Source: Owenweeksia sp964619125
GTDB taxonomy: Bacteria; Bacteroidota; Bacteroidia; Flavobacteriales; Schleiferiaceae
Direction: 5' to 3'
Assembly (NCBI GenBank): GCA_964619125.1
Contig: CAZUCA010000013.1
Location: 1 to 64,000, forward strand
Length of the DNA stretch: 64,000 nt
In this document: positions 8,125 through 16,680 of the stretch, piece after piece
How the letters are laid out: each line of letters opens with the position of its first letter
Position numbering within the stretch: position 1 is the stretch's first letter
Notes under the pieces: model-generated
Told to the model about the DNA's origin: nothing
Database searches by the model: none
The model's input: only the letters and a program-made list of their open reading frames with translations
Made by a program: the position numbers and the translations under genes

Positions 8125-9625
8125 AATTTTTAAACCAACTTTCCACCAGCGGCAAATCCTGTGTTTGAGACTGGCGGTGAAAAAATTCATTTGAGGTTAG
8201 AGGACGCTCATAATCACGCTCGTAGAGTCGCCAATTTTGAGCAATGTCCTTTATCGCCCTGCAAATGTAAACTACTTCCTCGTCTGTCATAACAGGATGC
8301 AATGATAATCTTACCCAGCCGGGTTTGGTACTGAGGTCGCCATGATCAATACGGTCGGTAATTTCACGACTGAAATCAGGCCCAACCTTCAGCAGGTAAT
8401 GGCCGTAAGTACCGGCACAGCTGCAGCCACCCCTTACCTGGATACCAAAGTGATCATTGAGCAGACTTACGCAAAGATTGTAATGCAATTCATCGATGTA
8501 AAAAGAAATCACACCAAGACGATCGCGATGATTGGCCGCCAGGATGCGCAAACCCTTTACGCCCTGTAACTCCTCCATCACATAATTGATCAACTCATGC
8601 TCACGGGCGGCAATTTTAGCGGTCCCCATCTGCTCTTTGAGCTGCATTGCCATGGCCGCCTTAATAGTTTGCAGGAAAGCGGGGGTACCACCGTCTTCCC
8701 GGGTTTCAATATCCTTAAAATAGCGATGCTGGCCCCAGGGGTTGGTCCAGGCCACGGTGCCACCACCCGGCTGATCGGGAATCTGATTACCGTACAAGCG
8801 GGAATTGAAAAGCAAAATACCCGGGGTACCCGGTCCTCCCAGAAATTTGTGGGGTGACATAAAAATGGCATCCAGCTGCTCTGCCTCTTCGGCGGGATGC
8901 ATATCAATATCCACATAGGGGGCACTACAGGCAAAATCCACGAAGCAAAACCCATTATGCCCGTGGATCATCCGTGCTATCTGGTGATAGGGGGTAATGA
9001 TACCGGTGACATTACTACCGGCGGTAACACTGGCAATTTTCAGGGGGCGACGACGGTATTTCCTCAGCAACTCCGCAAAGTGACTCAGGTCAGGCATTCC
9101 CTGGTTATCCGGATTTATTTGCACCACCTCCGCCAGGGTTTCGAGCCAGGAGGTATGATTAGAGTGGTGTTCCATATGGGTAATGAACACCACCGGGCGC
9201 TTGCTTTTTTTAAACCTGAAATGACGGCTATGCTGTTCCGGCAACTTCAGACCCAGAATTCTTTGCAGCTTCAGAATAGCATCGGTCATGCCACTGCCCA
9301 CCGGAATCAGGATATCGTCAGGCCCGGCATTGACATGTTGCTTTATAATTTCGCGGGCCTTGTGATAGGCCTGGGTCATTACCTTCCCCGTAAAGCTGGT
9401 TTCGGTGTGGGTGTTGGCCACGTATGGACCGATCTCTTTCCTGAGCCGGTCTTCAATAGGCCCGTAGAGGCGGCCCGAGGCCACCCAATCAGCATAGAGT
9501 ATTTTTTGTGGCCCCAAGGGACCGGTAAAGGTCTGATCAACACCAACTACGTGCTGACGAAATTGAGAGAAGTATCCCTCCAGTTTTCCATCTGAGACCT
9601 GATGAGTTTTCTGAGTTTCAGGCAT
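8072..9625 (-). CDS. Class V aminotransferase / cysteine-desulfurase-like PLP enzyme
   Basis: This 517-residue fold-type I PLP protein is about 100 residues longer than typical SufS/NifS. The PLP lysine is in MSPHKFLGGPGTPG. A cysteine-rich loop RGGCSCAGTYG occupies the place of the desulfurase catalytic loop, and the phosphate-site HMEHHSNHTSW segment is present. It carries an extra C-terminal tail (about 460-517) rich in Arg, Gln and Asp. Substrate is not evident; a desulfurase or lyase activity is possible. It lies between glmM (14-nt gap) and the true desulfurase (53-nt overlap) in one operon. Confidence 0.8.
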   Translation of the reverse strand: MPETQKTHQVSDGKLEGYFSQFRQHVVGVDQTFTGPLGPQKILYADWVASGRLYGPIEDRLRKEIGPYVANTHTETSFTGKVMTQAYHKAREIIKQHVNAGPDDILIPVGSGMTDAILKLQRILGLKLPEQHSRHFRFKKSKRPVVFITHMEHHSNHTSWLETLAEVVQINPDNQGMPDLSHFAELLRKYRRRPLKIASVTAGSNVTGIITPYHQIARMIHGHNGFCFVDFACSAPYVDIDMHPAEEAEQLDAIFMSPHKFLGGPGTPGILLFNSRLYGNQIPDQPGGGTVAWTNPWGQHRYFKDIETREDGGTPAFLQTIKAAMAMQLKEQMGTAKIAAREHELINYVMEELQGVKGLRILAANHRDRLGVISFYIDELHYNLCVSLLNDHFGIQVRGGCSCAGTYGHYLLKVGPDFSREITDRIDHGDLSTKPGWVRLSLHPVMTDEEVVYICRAIKDIAQNWRLYERDYERPLTSNEFFHRQSQTQDLPLVESWFKNYDTKSDLSRQRRNHPTA

Positions 9626-9638
9626 GGTTGTAGGTTTG

Positions 9639-11024
9639 CTATAAAGATAGCGCCTTCAACTCATTTACAAAACGTTCACCCAGTTCAGTCGCTTTCTCCT
9701 GACTTTTAGCCTCGGTATAAACTCTTATAATCGGCTCTGTATTTGACTTGCGCAGGTGTACCCACTCGTCGCTGAAGTCAATTTTCACCCCATCAATGGT
9801 ACTGATATCTTCACTGGCATATCGCTCCTGAACCTGCTTAAGAAGCGCATCCACGTCCATTCCAGGCTCCAGTTCAATTTTATTTTTAGCCATAAAATAG
9901 GCTGGATATGAGGCACGAAGCTCACTCATTTTCTTCTGGCTGTGGGCCAGATGTGAAAGTACCAGGGCCACCCCCACCAGGGCATCGCGTCCGTAATGCA
10001 AATCGGGCAAAATCACACCGCCATTACCTTCGCCGCCCAGCACAGCGCCTATCTCTTTCATTTTCTCCACCACATTTACTTCGCCTACCGCACTGGCAGC
10101 GTACTGCTGGCCCCGCTTGCCGGCCACATCGCGCAAGGCACGGCTGCTACTGAGATTGCTTACCAGGGGCCCCTGCTTGTGCTCCAGCAGGTAATCGGCC
10201 GCCGCCACCAGGGTGTATTCCTCGCCAAACATCTTACCGTCATCAGAGATAAAGGCCAGACGATCCACATCGGGATCCACTACTACGCCGAGATCGCAAT
10301 TCTTGGTTTTAACCAAGCTCATGATGTCGCCAAGATGCTTTTCCAACGGTTCCGGATTATGCGGAAACTGACCGTTAGGTTCACAAAATAGCTCTTCAAC
10401 CTGCTTCACGCCCAGGCGCTCGAGCAGGTATGGAATAGCCACCCCACCGGATGAATTCACCCCATCAACCGCTACCTTAAAATCAGCGGCAGCTATGGCC
10501 TCAGCATCAACATAGGGCAAGGCCAGGATGGCGTCCACATGCTTCACCAGGGCATCCTCGCCCTTGCGAATGCTACCAAGTGCTTCAACCGGGCTGAATT
10601 CGAAATTTTCGTTTTCGGCCAGCTCGAGAATTTGGCGTCCGTCATCGGCACTAAGAAACTCTCCCTTTTCATTGAGTAATTTCAAGGCGTTCCACTGCAC
10701 CGGGTTGTGAGAGGCAGTAAGGATAATGCCACCATCGGCCTCCTCAAATACCACCGCCATTTCAACGGTAGGAGTAGTGGAAAGGCCCAGATCAATTACA
10801 TCGATTCCCAAACCGACCAGGGTATTTTGTACCAGGTTCTGAATCATATTGCCCGAAGGCCGGGCATCACGACCAATGACCACGCACAATTTTTTCTGGC
10901 TATTGTTTTTAAGAAAGGAACCATAGGCAGCGGCAAATTTTACTGCATCCAACGGTGTCAGGTTGTCAGCAACCGCGCCACCGATAGTACCACGAATGCC
11001 GGAAATTGATTTTATTAAAGTCAT
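9639..11024 (-). CDS. glmM: Phosphoglucosamine mutase
   Basis: This 461-residue alpha-D-phosphohexomutase probably interconverts glucosamine-6-P and glucosamine-1-P for UDP-GlcNAc synthesis. The phosphoserine loop TASHNPVQWN places the catalytic Ser at residue 105. The magnesium loop DPDVDRLAF, the sugar-binding GEGNGGVI segment and the phosphate-binding RKSNTEPIIRVY near the end are visible. Length and the N-terminal SISGIRGT motif favour the GlmM group of Bacteroidota over phosphomannomutase, though this cannot be fully excluded. It heads a three-gene minus-strand operon, with a TAnnTTTG box about 36 nt upstream. Confidence 0.85.
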   Translation of the reverse strand: MTLIKSISGIRGTIGGAVADNLTPLDAVKFAAAYGSFLKNNSQKKLCVVIGRDARPSGNMIQNLVQNTLVGLGIDVIDLGLSTTPTVEMAVVFEEADGGIILTASHNPVQWNALKLLNEKGEFLSADDGRQILELAENENFEFSPVEALGSIRKGEDALVKHVDAILALPYVDAEAIAAADFKVAVDGVNSSGGVAIPYLLERLGVKQVEELFCEPNGQFPHNPEPLEKHLGDIMSLVKTKNCDLGVVVDPDVDRLAFISDDGKMFGEEYTLVAAADYLLEHKQGPLVSNLSSSRALRDVAGKRGQQYAASAVGEVNVVEKMKEIGAVLGGEGNGGVILPDLHYGRDALVGVALVLSHLAHSQKKMSELRASYPAYFMAKNKIELEPGMDVDALLKQVQERYASEDISTIDGVKIDFSDEWVHLRKSNTEPIIRVYTEAKSQEKATELGERFVNELKALSL

Positions 11025-11059
11025 AATGCTATTGTATTGTCGGAAAAATGGAGAGTCCG

Positions 11060-11067
11060 CAAATATA
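11060..11067 (-). promoter_or_regulatory. -7 promoter box for the glmM operon
   Basis: On the minus strand the sequence reads TATATTTG, a perfect TAnnTTTG, 35 nt before the glmM ATG. Confidence 0.6.
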
Positions 11068-11148
11068 ATAAACCCGCAGGCCCAGCAGTTTTATAGCGGT
11101 CTAAACTGCAACTGTTAATTATTTTGTGAAAAATCCAAACTGTGGCTC

Positions 11149-11156
11149 TAATTTTG
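11149..11156 (+). promoter_or_regulatory. -7 promoter box for the TPR gene
   Basis: TAATTTTG matches TAnnTTTG. Because it lies downstream of a possible GTG at 11142, it argues that translation starts at the ATG at 11202. Confidence 0.6.
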
Positions 11157-11201
11157 CCCAGTGGTTTATCGCTAGTTTTAGGTAAACAACAAACGCTGCT
11201 T

Positions 11202-12602
11202 ATGTACGAAGAGGAAGAATTCACCGATCTCAATCCCCTGATTGATCGATTTGAGGAGATGCTTGACCGGCAGGAAGTTTGGTTTTTTGATGTGCAGGAA
11301 TTTGAGGCCATCGCCGATTTCTATTATGAGCGCGGACGCATTGGCCGGGCCTTGCAGGCGGCCGAAATTGCCTCACAACAACATCCTGCCTGTGCGGCCT
11401 TTGTGGTGCGCAAGGCCCAGTACTTTACCGCTACTGATAAGTTGCGTCTGGCCCGTCGTGAACTAAGCCGGTTGGAAGGATTGGAGCCCGACAGCTTTGA
11501 TTACTACCTGGCCCAGGGTGCTATTTTCAGCAAGGAAGGGAAGCACCAACAGGCCATCAATGCCTATAAAAAAGCTATGGCCAAAGCCGACTTCCCCGAG
11601 GATGTATGGTCACTGATAGCCATTGAATACCAGATCAGTGGCAATTTTGAGCTGGCTTATAAATACCTGAAGCTCACCCTGGAGGCCAATCCCGATGATG
11701 AAATAGCCATTTACAATATTGCCCTATGCTTTGACTTGCTGGAAAAAAGTGAGCAGGGTATCAAATTTTTTGAACGATTCACTGACCAGAATCCCTACAA
11801 TGAGATTGCCTGGTATCATATGGGTATCTTGCTGGCTAAAGAGAAGCGTTACGATGAAGCCCTGCGGGCCATCAATTATTCCATCCTGATCGATGAGTTT
11901 TTTACAGCCGCTTATTTTGAGAAAGGGCGTATCCTCGAGCGCACCTATCGTTACCAGGAGGCAGTGGAAACCTACCTCGAGTGCCTGGAAAATGACAGTG
12001 CTTCCGGCTTTTTGTATTACAAGATCGGCCTGTGCTACCTCAATTTGCACAAGCCCCAAAAGGCCATCAGCTATTTTACCAAGGCGGTAAACGAAGATCC
12101 TGACCTGGATGAGGCCTATTATGAACTGGCCCTGCTGCAGGATGAGGAGGAGTCATTTCAGGAGTCGACCTACAACATTAACAAAGCCCTGGACCTGGAC
12201 CCTGATAATGCCGACTACCTCTTTGTGAGTGCTGAAGTGCACCGCCGGGCCGGAATGCTCAATGAGGCAGAACTGATTTACCAGAAGCTGATCAAGCTCG
12301 GTATTTTTGAGCCCGATGTGTTTATTGACTATGCCGAGCTCCTCTTTGACCTCTGTGAATTTGACGAAGGCATGGAAGTGCTCTACCAGGGTGTGGACCT
12401 CAATCCCGAGTCAGCCGACATCAATTTCCGCCTGGCCGGATACCTCTATATCCTGCGCGAAAGTGACGAAGCCGACATCTATTTCCGCAAAGGCTTAAAG
12501 CTTGACAAGGACCGCCTGATTCACTTCTTCAACCTCTTTCCCAAGTTGCAGGAAAATGGCGCTATTGAGGGTATCCTGAAAGACAGCAAAGAGCACAATT
12601 AA
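11202..12602 (+). CDS. Tetratricopeptide repeat protein
   Basis: This 466-residue protein is made almost wholly of TPR helical pairs, with recurrent patterns such as AINAYKKAM, AIYNIALCFDLLEKSEQGIKFF, ALRAINYSI, AVETYLECLEN, AISYFTKAVNEDPDLDEAYYELA and ALDLDPDNADYLF. There is no signal peptide or membrane segment, so it is a cytoplasmic scaffold. Its start at ATG 11202 (MYEEEEF) follows the promoter box; a longer GTG start would place the promoter within the gene. It is followed after 33 nt by the DUF368 gene, in a run TPR - DUF368 - aroE - DUF349 on the plus strand. Confidence 0.9.
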   Translation: MYEEEEFTDLNPLIDRFEEMLDRQEVWFFDVQEFEAIADFYYERGRIGRALQAAEIASQQHPACAAFVVRKAQYFTATDKLRLARRELSRLEGLEPDSFDYYLAQGAIFSKEGKHQQAINAYKKAMAKADFPEDVWSLIAIEYQISGNFELAYKYLKLTLEANPDDEIAIYNIALCFDLLEKSEQGIKFFERFTDQNPYNEIAWYHMGILLAKEKRYDEALRAINYSILIDEFFTAAYFEKGRILERTYRYQEAVETYLECLENDSASGFLYYKIGLCYLNLHKPQKAISYFTKAVNEDPDLDEAYYELALLQDEEESFQESTYNINKALDLDPDNADYLFVSAEVHRRAGMLNEAELIYQKLIKLGIFEPDVFIDYAELLFDLCEFDEGMEVLYQGVDLNPESADINFRLAGYLYILRESDEADIYFRKGLKLDKDRLIHFFNLFPKLQENGAIEGILKDSKEHN

Positions 12603-12635
12603 AATTTAATTTTCTTTGCGGCAAAGTTTTGCTGC

Positions 12636-13553
12636 ATGACAAAGATTTTTCTTTACCTGAAAGGAGTGGCCATGGGTGCCGCCGACGTTGTACCAGGCGT
12701 TAGTGGTGGTACCATTGCCTTTATTACCGGTATTTACGAGGAGCTGATCGAGAGCATTAAAAATATTAATGCCGAAGCGCTGCGCAAGCTCTTCAAAGAA
12801 GGTATCGGCAGTGCCTGGCAGCACATCAATGGCACCTTTCTGGTGGTGCTCTTTGCCGGCATTATCACCTCTATCATCACCCTGGCCAAGGGCATTAGCT
12901 ACCTGCTCGAAACCTACCCTATCCTGGTGTGGGCCTTTTTCTTCGGATTAATTGTGGCCAGTGCCGTGCTGATAGGTAAAAGCATTAGCAAGTGGAACCT
13001 AACTACCGTGCTGGGACTTCTGGCCGGCATCGGCATTGCTTACTACATCACGGTGGCGTCACCAGCGCAAACTTCAGAGGAATATTGGTTTGTATTTCTG
13101 AGCGGAGCACTGGCCATTTGCGCGATGATCCTGCCCGGTATTTCCGGTAGCTTTATCCTGTTACTTTTAGGGAAATACAAATTCATTCTGCAGTCGGTTT
13201 CGGAGCTCAACATTTCCGTAGTACTCATATTTGTCCTGGGCTGCCTGGCCGGTTTGCTCACTTTCGCCCGCTTACTTTCGTGGATGTTTAAACATGCTAA
13301 AGAACTGACCATTGCCATCCTCACCGGATTTATGATCGGCTCCCTCAACAAGGTCTGGCCCTGGAAAATTACATTGGAAACCACGGTAGACCGCCACGGG
13401 GAAACCATTCCCCTGGTTCAGGAAAGTGTAATGCCTTATAACTTTGAAGGCGAACCCCAGTTGATGTTCAGCATCGGGCTGGCTATCGTTGGTTTTCTGG
13501 TAATCTGGGTACTGGAGCGATCAACCAGCAAACAGGTAATAGGCGAATCCTAA
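12636..13553 (+). CDS. DUF368 polyprenyl-phosphate transporter (PopT-type)
   Basis: This 305-residue integral membrane protein has 8-10 hydrophobic segments. The family hallmark GVAMGAADVVPGVSGGTIAFITGIYEEL is split between residues 9 and 38. A second, internal copy of the motif (MILPGISGSFILLLLGKY) reflects an inverted-repeat fold. DUF368 proteins, named PopT in recent work, recycle undecaprenyl phosphate across the inner membrane, which supports cell-wall and surface polysaccharide synthesis. It lies 11 nt before aroE. Function is by family; the motif match is strong. Confidence 0.9.
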   Translation: MTKIFLYLKGVAMGAADVVPGVSGGTIAFITGIYEELIESIKNINAEALRKLFKEGIGSAWQHINGTFLVVLFAGIITSIITLAKGISYLLETYPILVWAFFFGLIVASAVLIGKSISKWNLTTVLGLLAGIGIAYYITVASPAQTSEEYWFVFLSGALAICAMILPGISGSFILLLLGKYKFILQSVSELNISVVLIFVLGCLAGLLTFARLLSWMFKHAKELTIAILTGFMIGSLNKVWPWKITLETTVDRHGETIPLVQESVMPYNFEGEPQLMFSIGLAIVGFLVIWVLERSTSKQVIGES

Positions 13554-13564
13554 AGACAGTAAAT

Positions 13565-14296
13565 ATGAGACTGGGGCTGATTGGCAAATCTTTACAACAT
13601 TCCTTTTCGGCCCGCTATTTTGCCGAGAAGTTTGCTCAGGAGGGCCTTTCTGACTTCAGTTACCAAAACTATGAGTTGCCCACTATTTCGGCCTTGCCCG
13701 CGCTCTTGCAAAAGGAAAAGCTGGACGGCTTTAATGTAACTATCCCCTACAAGGAACAAGTGCTGCCTTTTCTCAGCAGCCTGTCGGCCGATGCGAAAGC
13801 CATTGGGGCGGTAAACACGGTAAAGGCAGACGCTCAGGGCTTGCACGGCTACAACACCGATTGGCAGGGCTTCAGCGACAGCCTGCAACCCTTGCTGCAA
13901 GCCCATCATCAGCCAGCCCTGATACTGGGGAGCGGTGGTGCTGCCCGGGCAGTATACTACGCGCTCAGCCAGTTGGGAATTGAGGCCACTACCGTAAGTC
14001 GCCACCCCGGCCCGGGCGTTCTAAGCTATGCCGAGGCCTCCCAACAACTGGCTGATTATCCGCTGGTAATTAATACCACACCACTGGGTACCTTTCCAAA
14101 AAGCTGGGAAAAGCCACCACTGGAACTAGCTATTGTATCAAAAAATCACTTATTTTATGATTTGGTATACAATCCCCCGGAAACCATGCTACTACAGCAG
14201 GCTCGAAAGCGGGGGGCAGTAACAAAAAATGGTTACGAAATGTTGGTTTTGCAGGCGGAGAAATCGTGGCAGATCTGGCAGGCGCACAACCCTTAA
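13565..14296 (+). CDS. aroE: Shikimate dehydrogenase
   Basis: This NADP-dependent enzyme reduces 3-dehydroshikimate to shikimate in aromatic amino-acid synthesis. At 243 residues it is slightly shorter than the usual ~270. Visible motifs are GLIGKSLQHSFSARYF (shikimate binding), NVTIPYKEQVLPFL (with catalytic Lys), GAVNTV, YNTDWQGF, and the nucleotide-binding glycine loop ILGSGGAARAVYYAL. The C-terminal motif NGYEMLVLQA is present. It is 12 nt from the DUF349 gene, so it is co-transcribed. Confidence 0.95.
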   Translation: MRLGLIGKSLQHSFSARYFAEKFAQEGLSDFSYQNYELPTISALPALLQKEKLDGFNVTIPYKEQVLPFLSSLSADAKAIGAVNTVKADAQGLHGYNTDWQGFSDSLQPLLQAHHQPALILGSGGAARAVYYALSQLGIEATTVSRHPGPGVLSYAEASQQLADYPLVINTTPLGTFPKSWEKPPLELAIVSKNHLFYDLVYNPPETMLLQQARKRGAVTKNGYEMLVLQAEKSWQIWQAHNP

Positions 14297-14308
14297 CTTA
14301 AAGAGTAT

Positions 14309-16504
14309 ATGGAGACGCAGCAAGACCCACTCCACCAGGGAGAGGGAATGAAGAAGGGGAAAGAAGATACCCCCGAGAAGGATTCAGTAGTGGAAGAAAG
14401 CCTTTTAAGTGAAAGCGAAAAAGAGGATGACGACCAGCAAATAGTGGTAAGCACTGATGAAGAATCAGGGGGAGCTGAACCCGATTTCAGTAAAAGTGAA
14501 GGTGAAAACATTGTAGCCCGGGAAAGCGAGAATGACTCTGGCAACCTGGAGGAAGATGCCCTGATTGCCGAGGGCAGTCGCGAAAGTGACACCGCCGTGG
14601 TTTCGGCCGCCGATGTGATGACAGACGAGGAGTTGGAGAGTGAGGATGAGCATCATGAACATGTGGCCAGCGATGAGGATGAGGATGAAGAACATCACAC
14701 CCTTGAGCATAAAATTCCTGATTACGGGGAATATGAACCGGAAAAGCTGGTAAAAGAGGCGGAGCTGCTGATAAAAAATGAGCCGATCGACAAGATCAAG
14801 GATCATATCGACGCCATCCGCAAAAGCCTGCTCAATCAGCTTTCGGAGCAGCGACAGCAAAAACTCAATCAGTTCCTGGAGTCAGGAGGCAACGAAATCG
14901 ACTTTCAGTATACCCACCCGCTGCGTGAACGCTTTCGCAGCCTCTATACTGATTATCGTCAAAAACGACAGCAACACTACCAAAACCTGCAGGAAAAGCT
15001 CAATAACAACCTCAGAATTAAACTGGACCTGATTGATAAAATCAAGGAAATAGTTACCAAGGATGAATCCATCGGTGACACTTTTAAGGAATTCAATGCT
15101 ATTCAGCAGGAATGGAAAAATACCGGCCCGGTACCGCGCAATGAATCGGCCGACCTGTGGCGCACCTACCACCACCACGTAGAAAACTTCTATGAGTACA
15201 TTAAGATCAACAAGGAACTGCGCGACCTTGACTTCAAGAAGAACCGGGAGGCTAAGGAAAAATTGATTGCCGAAGCGGAAGCCCTGGTGGAGCAGGAGCA
15301 CGTGATCTCGGCTTTTAAAGCCCTGCAGGAACTGCACAAGAAGTGGAAGAACATCGGTCCGGTGGAACGCGAAAACCGTGAACCCATGTGGGAGCGTTTT
15401 AGCGAAGCCACCCGCAAGATTCACGAGAAGCGCGACAACTTTTTCAGCGACCTGCGCGAGAAGGCTGATGAGTTAATTGAAGAAAAAAAGAAGCTGATTG
15501 CCACTCTTAAGGAGCGTGACTACAGCCGGATCAACACCCACCATCAATGGCAGGAAGCGATTAAGGAAGTGGAAAAAACCCGCAACGAATTCCGTAAGAT
15601 CGGTCGCCTCAACCATCCCGAAAATGATAAGATCTGGGATGAGTTCAGAGGGCTGTTAAGGGAGTTTAATCACACCAAAAATCAGTTTTACAAGCAGCTT
15701 AAGAAACAGCATCACGACAATCTGGAGCAAAAGCGTGAGCTGGTAGCCATTGCCGAGGAGCTTAAGGATAGTGAGGACTGGCGGGAGACTACCAACGAAA
15801 TGAAGCGCATCCAGGCCAAGTGGAAGACCATCGGCCACGTGCCTAAGTCCGAATCGGATAAAATCTGGAAGCAATTCCGGGAAGCCTGTAACCATTTCTT
15901 TAAGCGCCTTACCGAGCACAACAAAGATCGCGACAAAGCTTTTGAGGGCAACTATAAGAAGAAGGCACAGATGCTGGAGGAACTGAAGGCCTATGAAACT
16001 GATGATAAATCACAGGAAGATAATATCGTTCACCTCAAGGAGGTAATCGCGCAGTGGAAGGAAATTGGCCGGGTACCCCGCAATAAAAGCAAGGTGGAGA
16101 GTGAATTTAACAGTACCCTCGACCAGAAATTCAAAGCTATTGACCTTGACCGTAAGGAGTCGCAGCGCATCCGTTTTGAAAACAAGATGGAAACCATTTC
16201 TGAAGAGGGCGGCGAACGGGAACTGCGTCGTGAGCGCGATACGGTGACCCGCAACCTGCAGGAGGCCAACAAGGAGCTTGCCCAGTTGGAAAACAACCTC
16301 AGCTTTTTCACCAGCAGCAATCCCAACAATCCCTTTATTAAGGAAGCGGAGAAAAACATCTCCCGGCATAGAGAGCAAATCAGTATTCTGAAGGAGAAAA
16401 AGCAGATGTTGAATGTGAAGATCAGGGAACTGCAGCGCGAAGACGAACAGGAAGAATCTGACGCTGGTAACAGTGAGGCTGACGAACAGTCTTCCACAGC
16501 ATAG
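14309..16504 (+). CDS. DUF349 repeat protein with acidic N-terminus
   Basis: This is a 731-residue hydrophilic, predicted coiled-coil protein with no signal peptide. Residues 1-130 are extremely acidic and Ser-rich (runs of Glu/Asp, HHEHVASDEDEDEEHH). Then at least five copies of a roughly 78-residue DUF349 helical repeat follow. Each contains a W/F-K-x-I/T-G-x-V/L-P signature, at about residues 268, 345, 427, 505 and 583 (WKNTGPVPRN, WKNIGPVERE, FRKIGRLNHP, WKTIGHVPKS, WKEIGRVPRN). A C-terminal coiled coil and acidic tail end the protein. Its role is unknown; family members in Bacteroidota sit in the same neighbourhood as aroE and DUF368. A terminator follows. Confidence 0.88.
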   Translation: METQQDPLHQGEGMKKGKEDTPEKDSVVEESLLSESEKEDDDQQIVVSTDEESGGAEPDFSKSEGENIVARESENDSGNLEEDALIAEGSRESDTAVVSAADVMTDEELESEDEHHEHVASDEDEDEEHHTLEHKIPDYGEYEPEKLVKEAELLIKNEPIDKIKDHIDAIRKSLLNQLSEQRQQKLNQFLESGGNEIDFQYTHPLRERFRSLYTDYRQKRQQHYQNLQEKLNNNLRIKLDLIDKIKEIVTKDESIGDTFKEFNAIQQEWKNTGPVPRNESADLWRTYHHHVENFYEYIKINKELRDLDFKKNREAKEKLIAEAEALVEQEHVISAFKALQELHKKWKNIGPVERENREPMWERFSEATRKIHEKRDNFFSDLREKADELIEEKKKLIATLKERDYSRINTHHQWQEAIKEVEKTRNEFRKIGRLNHPENDKIWDEFRGLLREFNHTKNQFYKQLKKQHHDNLEQKRELVAIAEELKDSEDWRETTNEMKRIQAKWKTIGHVPKSESDKIWKQFREACNHFFKRLTEHNKDRDKAFEGNYKKKAQMLEELKAYETDDKSQEDNIVHLKEVIAQWKEIGRVPRNKSKVESEFNSTLDQKFKAIDLDRKESQRIRFENKMETISEEGGERELRRERDTVTRNLQEANKELAQLENNLSFFTSSNPNNPFIKEAEKNISRHREQISILKEKKQMLNVKIRELQREDEQEESDAGNSEADEQSSTA

Positions 16505-16531
16505 ATTGCAGAACAGTACTCCAATCAAAAG

Positions 16532-16559
16532 GCCCACTCCGTTATGAGTGGGCTTTTTT
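16532..16559 (+). terminator. Terminator closing the TPR-DUF368-aroE-DUF349 run
   Basis: GCCCACTC (16532-16539) pairs with GAGTGGGC (16546-16553), an 8-bp perfect stem with a 6-nt loop, then a T run. Confidence 0.92.
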
Positions 16560-16666
16560 ATTCCTCTCACTACCCGGGAAGAGGTGGCTAGAAGAGTGCT
16601 CATACACAAAAACAAACTGCTGATAAGGCTTTCCTCTTTTTGAACGGTCAGGCGTGGCTTTCTCCT

Positions 16667-16674
16667 TATTTTTG
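16667..16674 (+). promoter_or_regulatory. -7 promoter box close to the uvrB start
   Basis: TATTTTTG matches TAnnTTTG and ends only 6 nt before the uvrB ATG at 16681. The transcript is therefore probably leaderless or nearly so. Confidence 0.6.
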
Positions 16675-16680
16675 CCGCGT

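Noticed and set aside
8897..9595. 232-codon open frame antisense to the class V aminotransferase
   Set aside because: His/Gly/Thr-rich shadow; the PLP-enzyme motifs are on the other strand.
16654..16680. GTG start nine codons upstream of uvrB
   Set aside because: It would include the promoter box; UvrB proteins begin at the later ATG.
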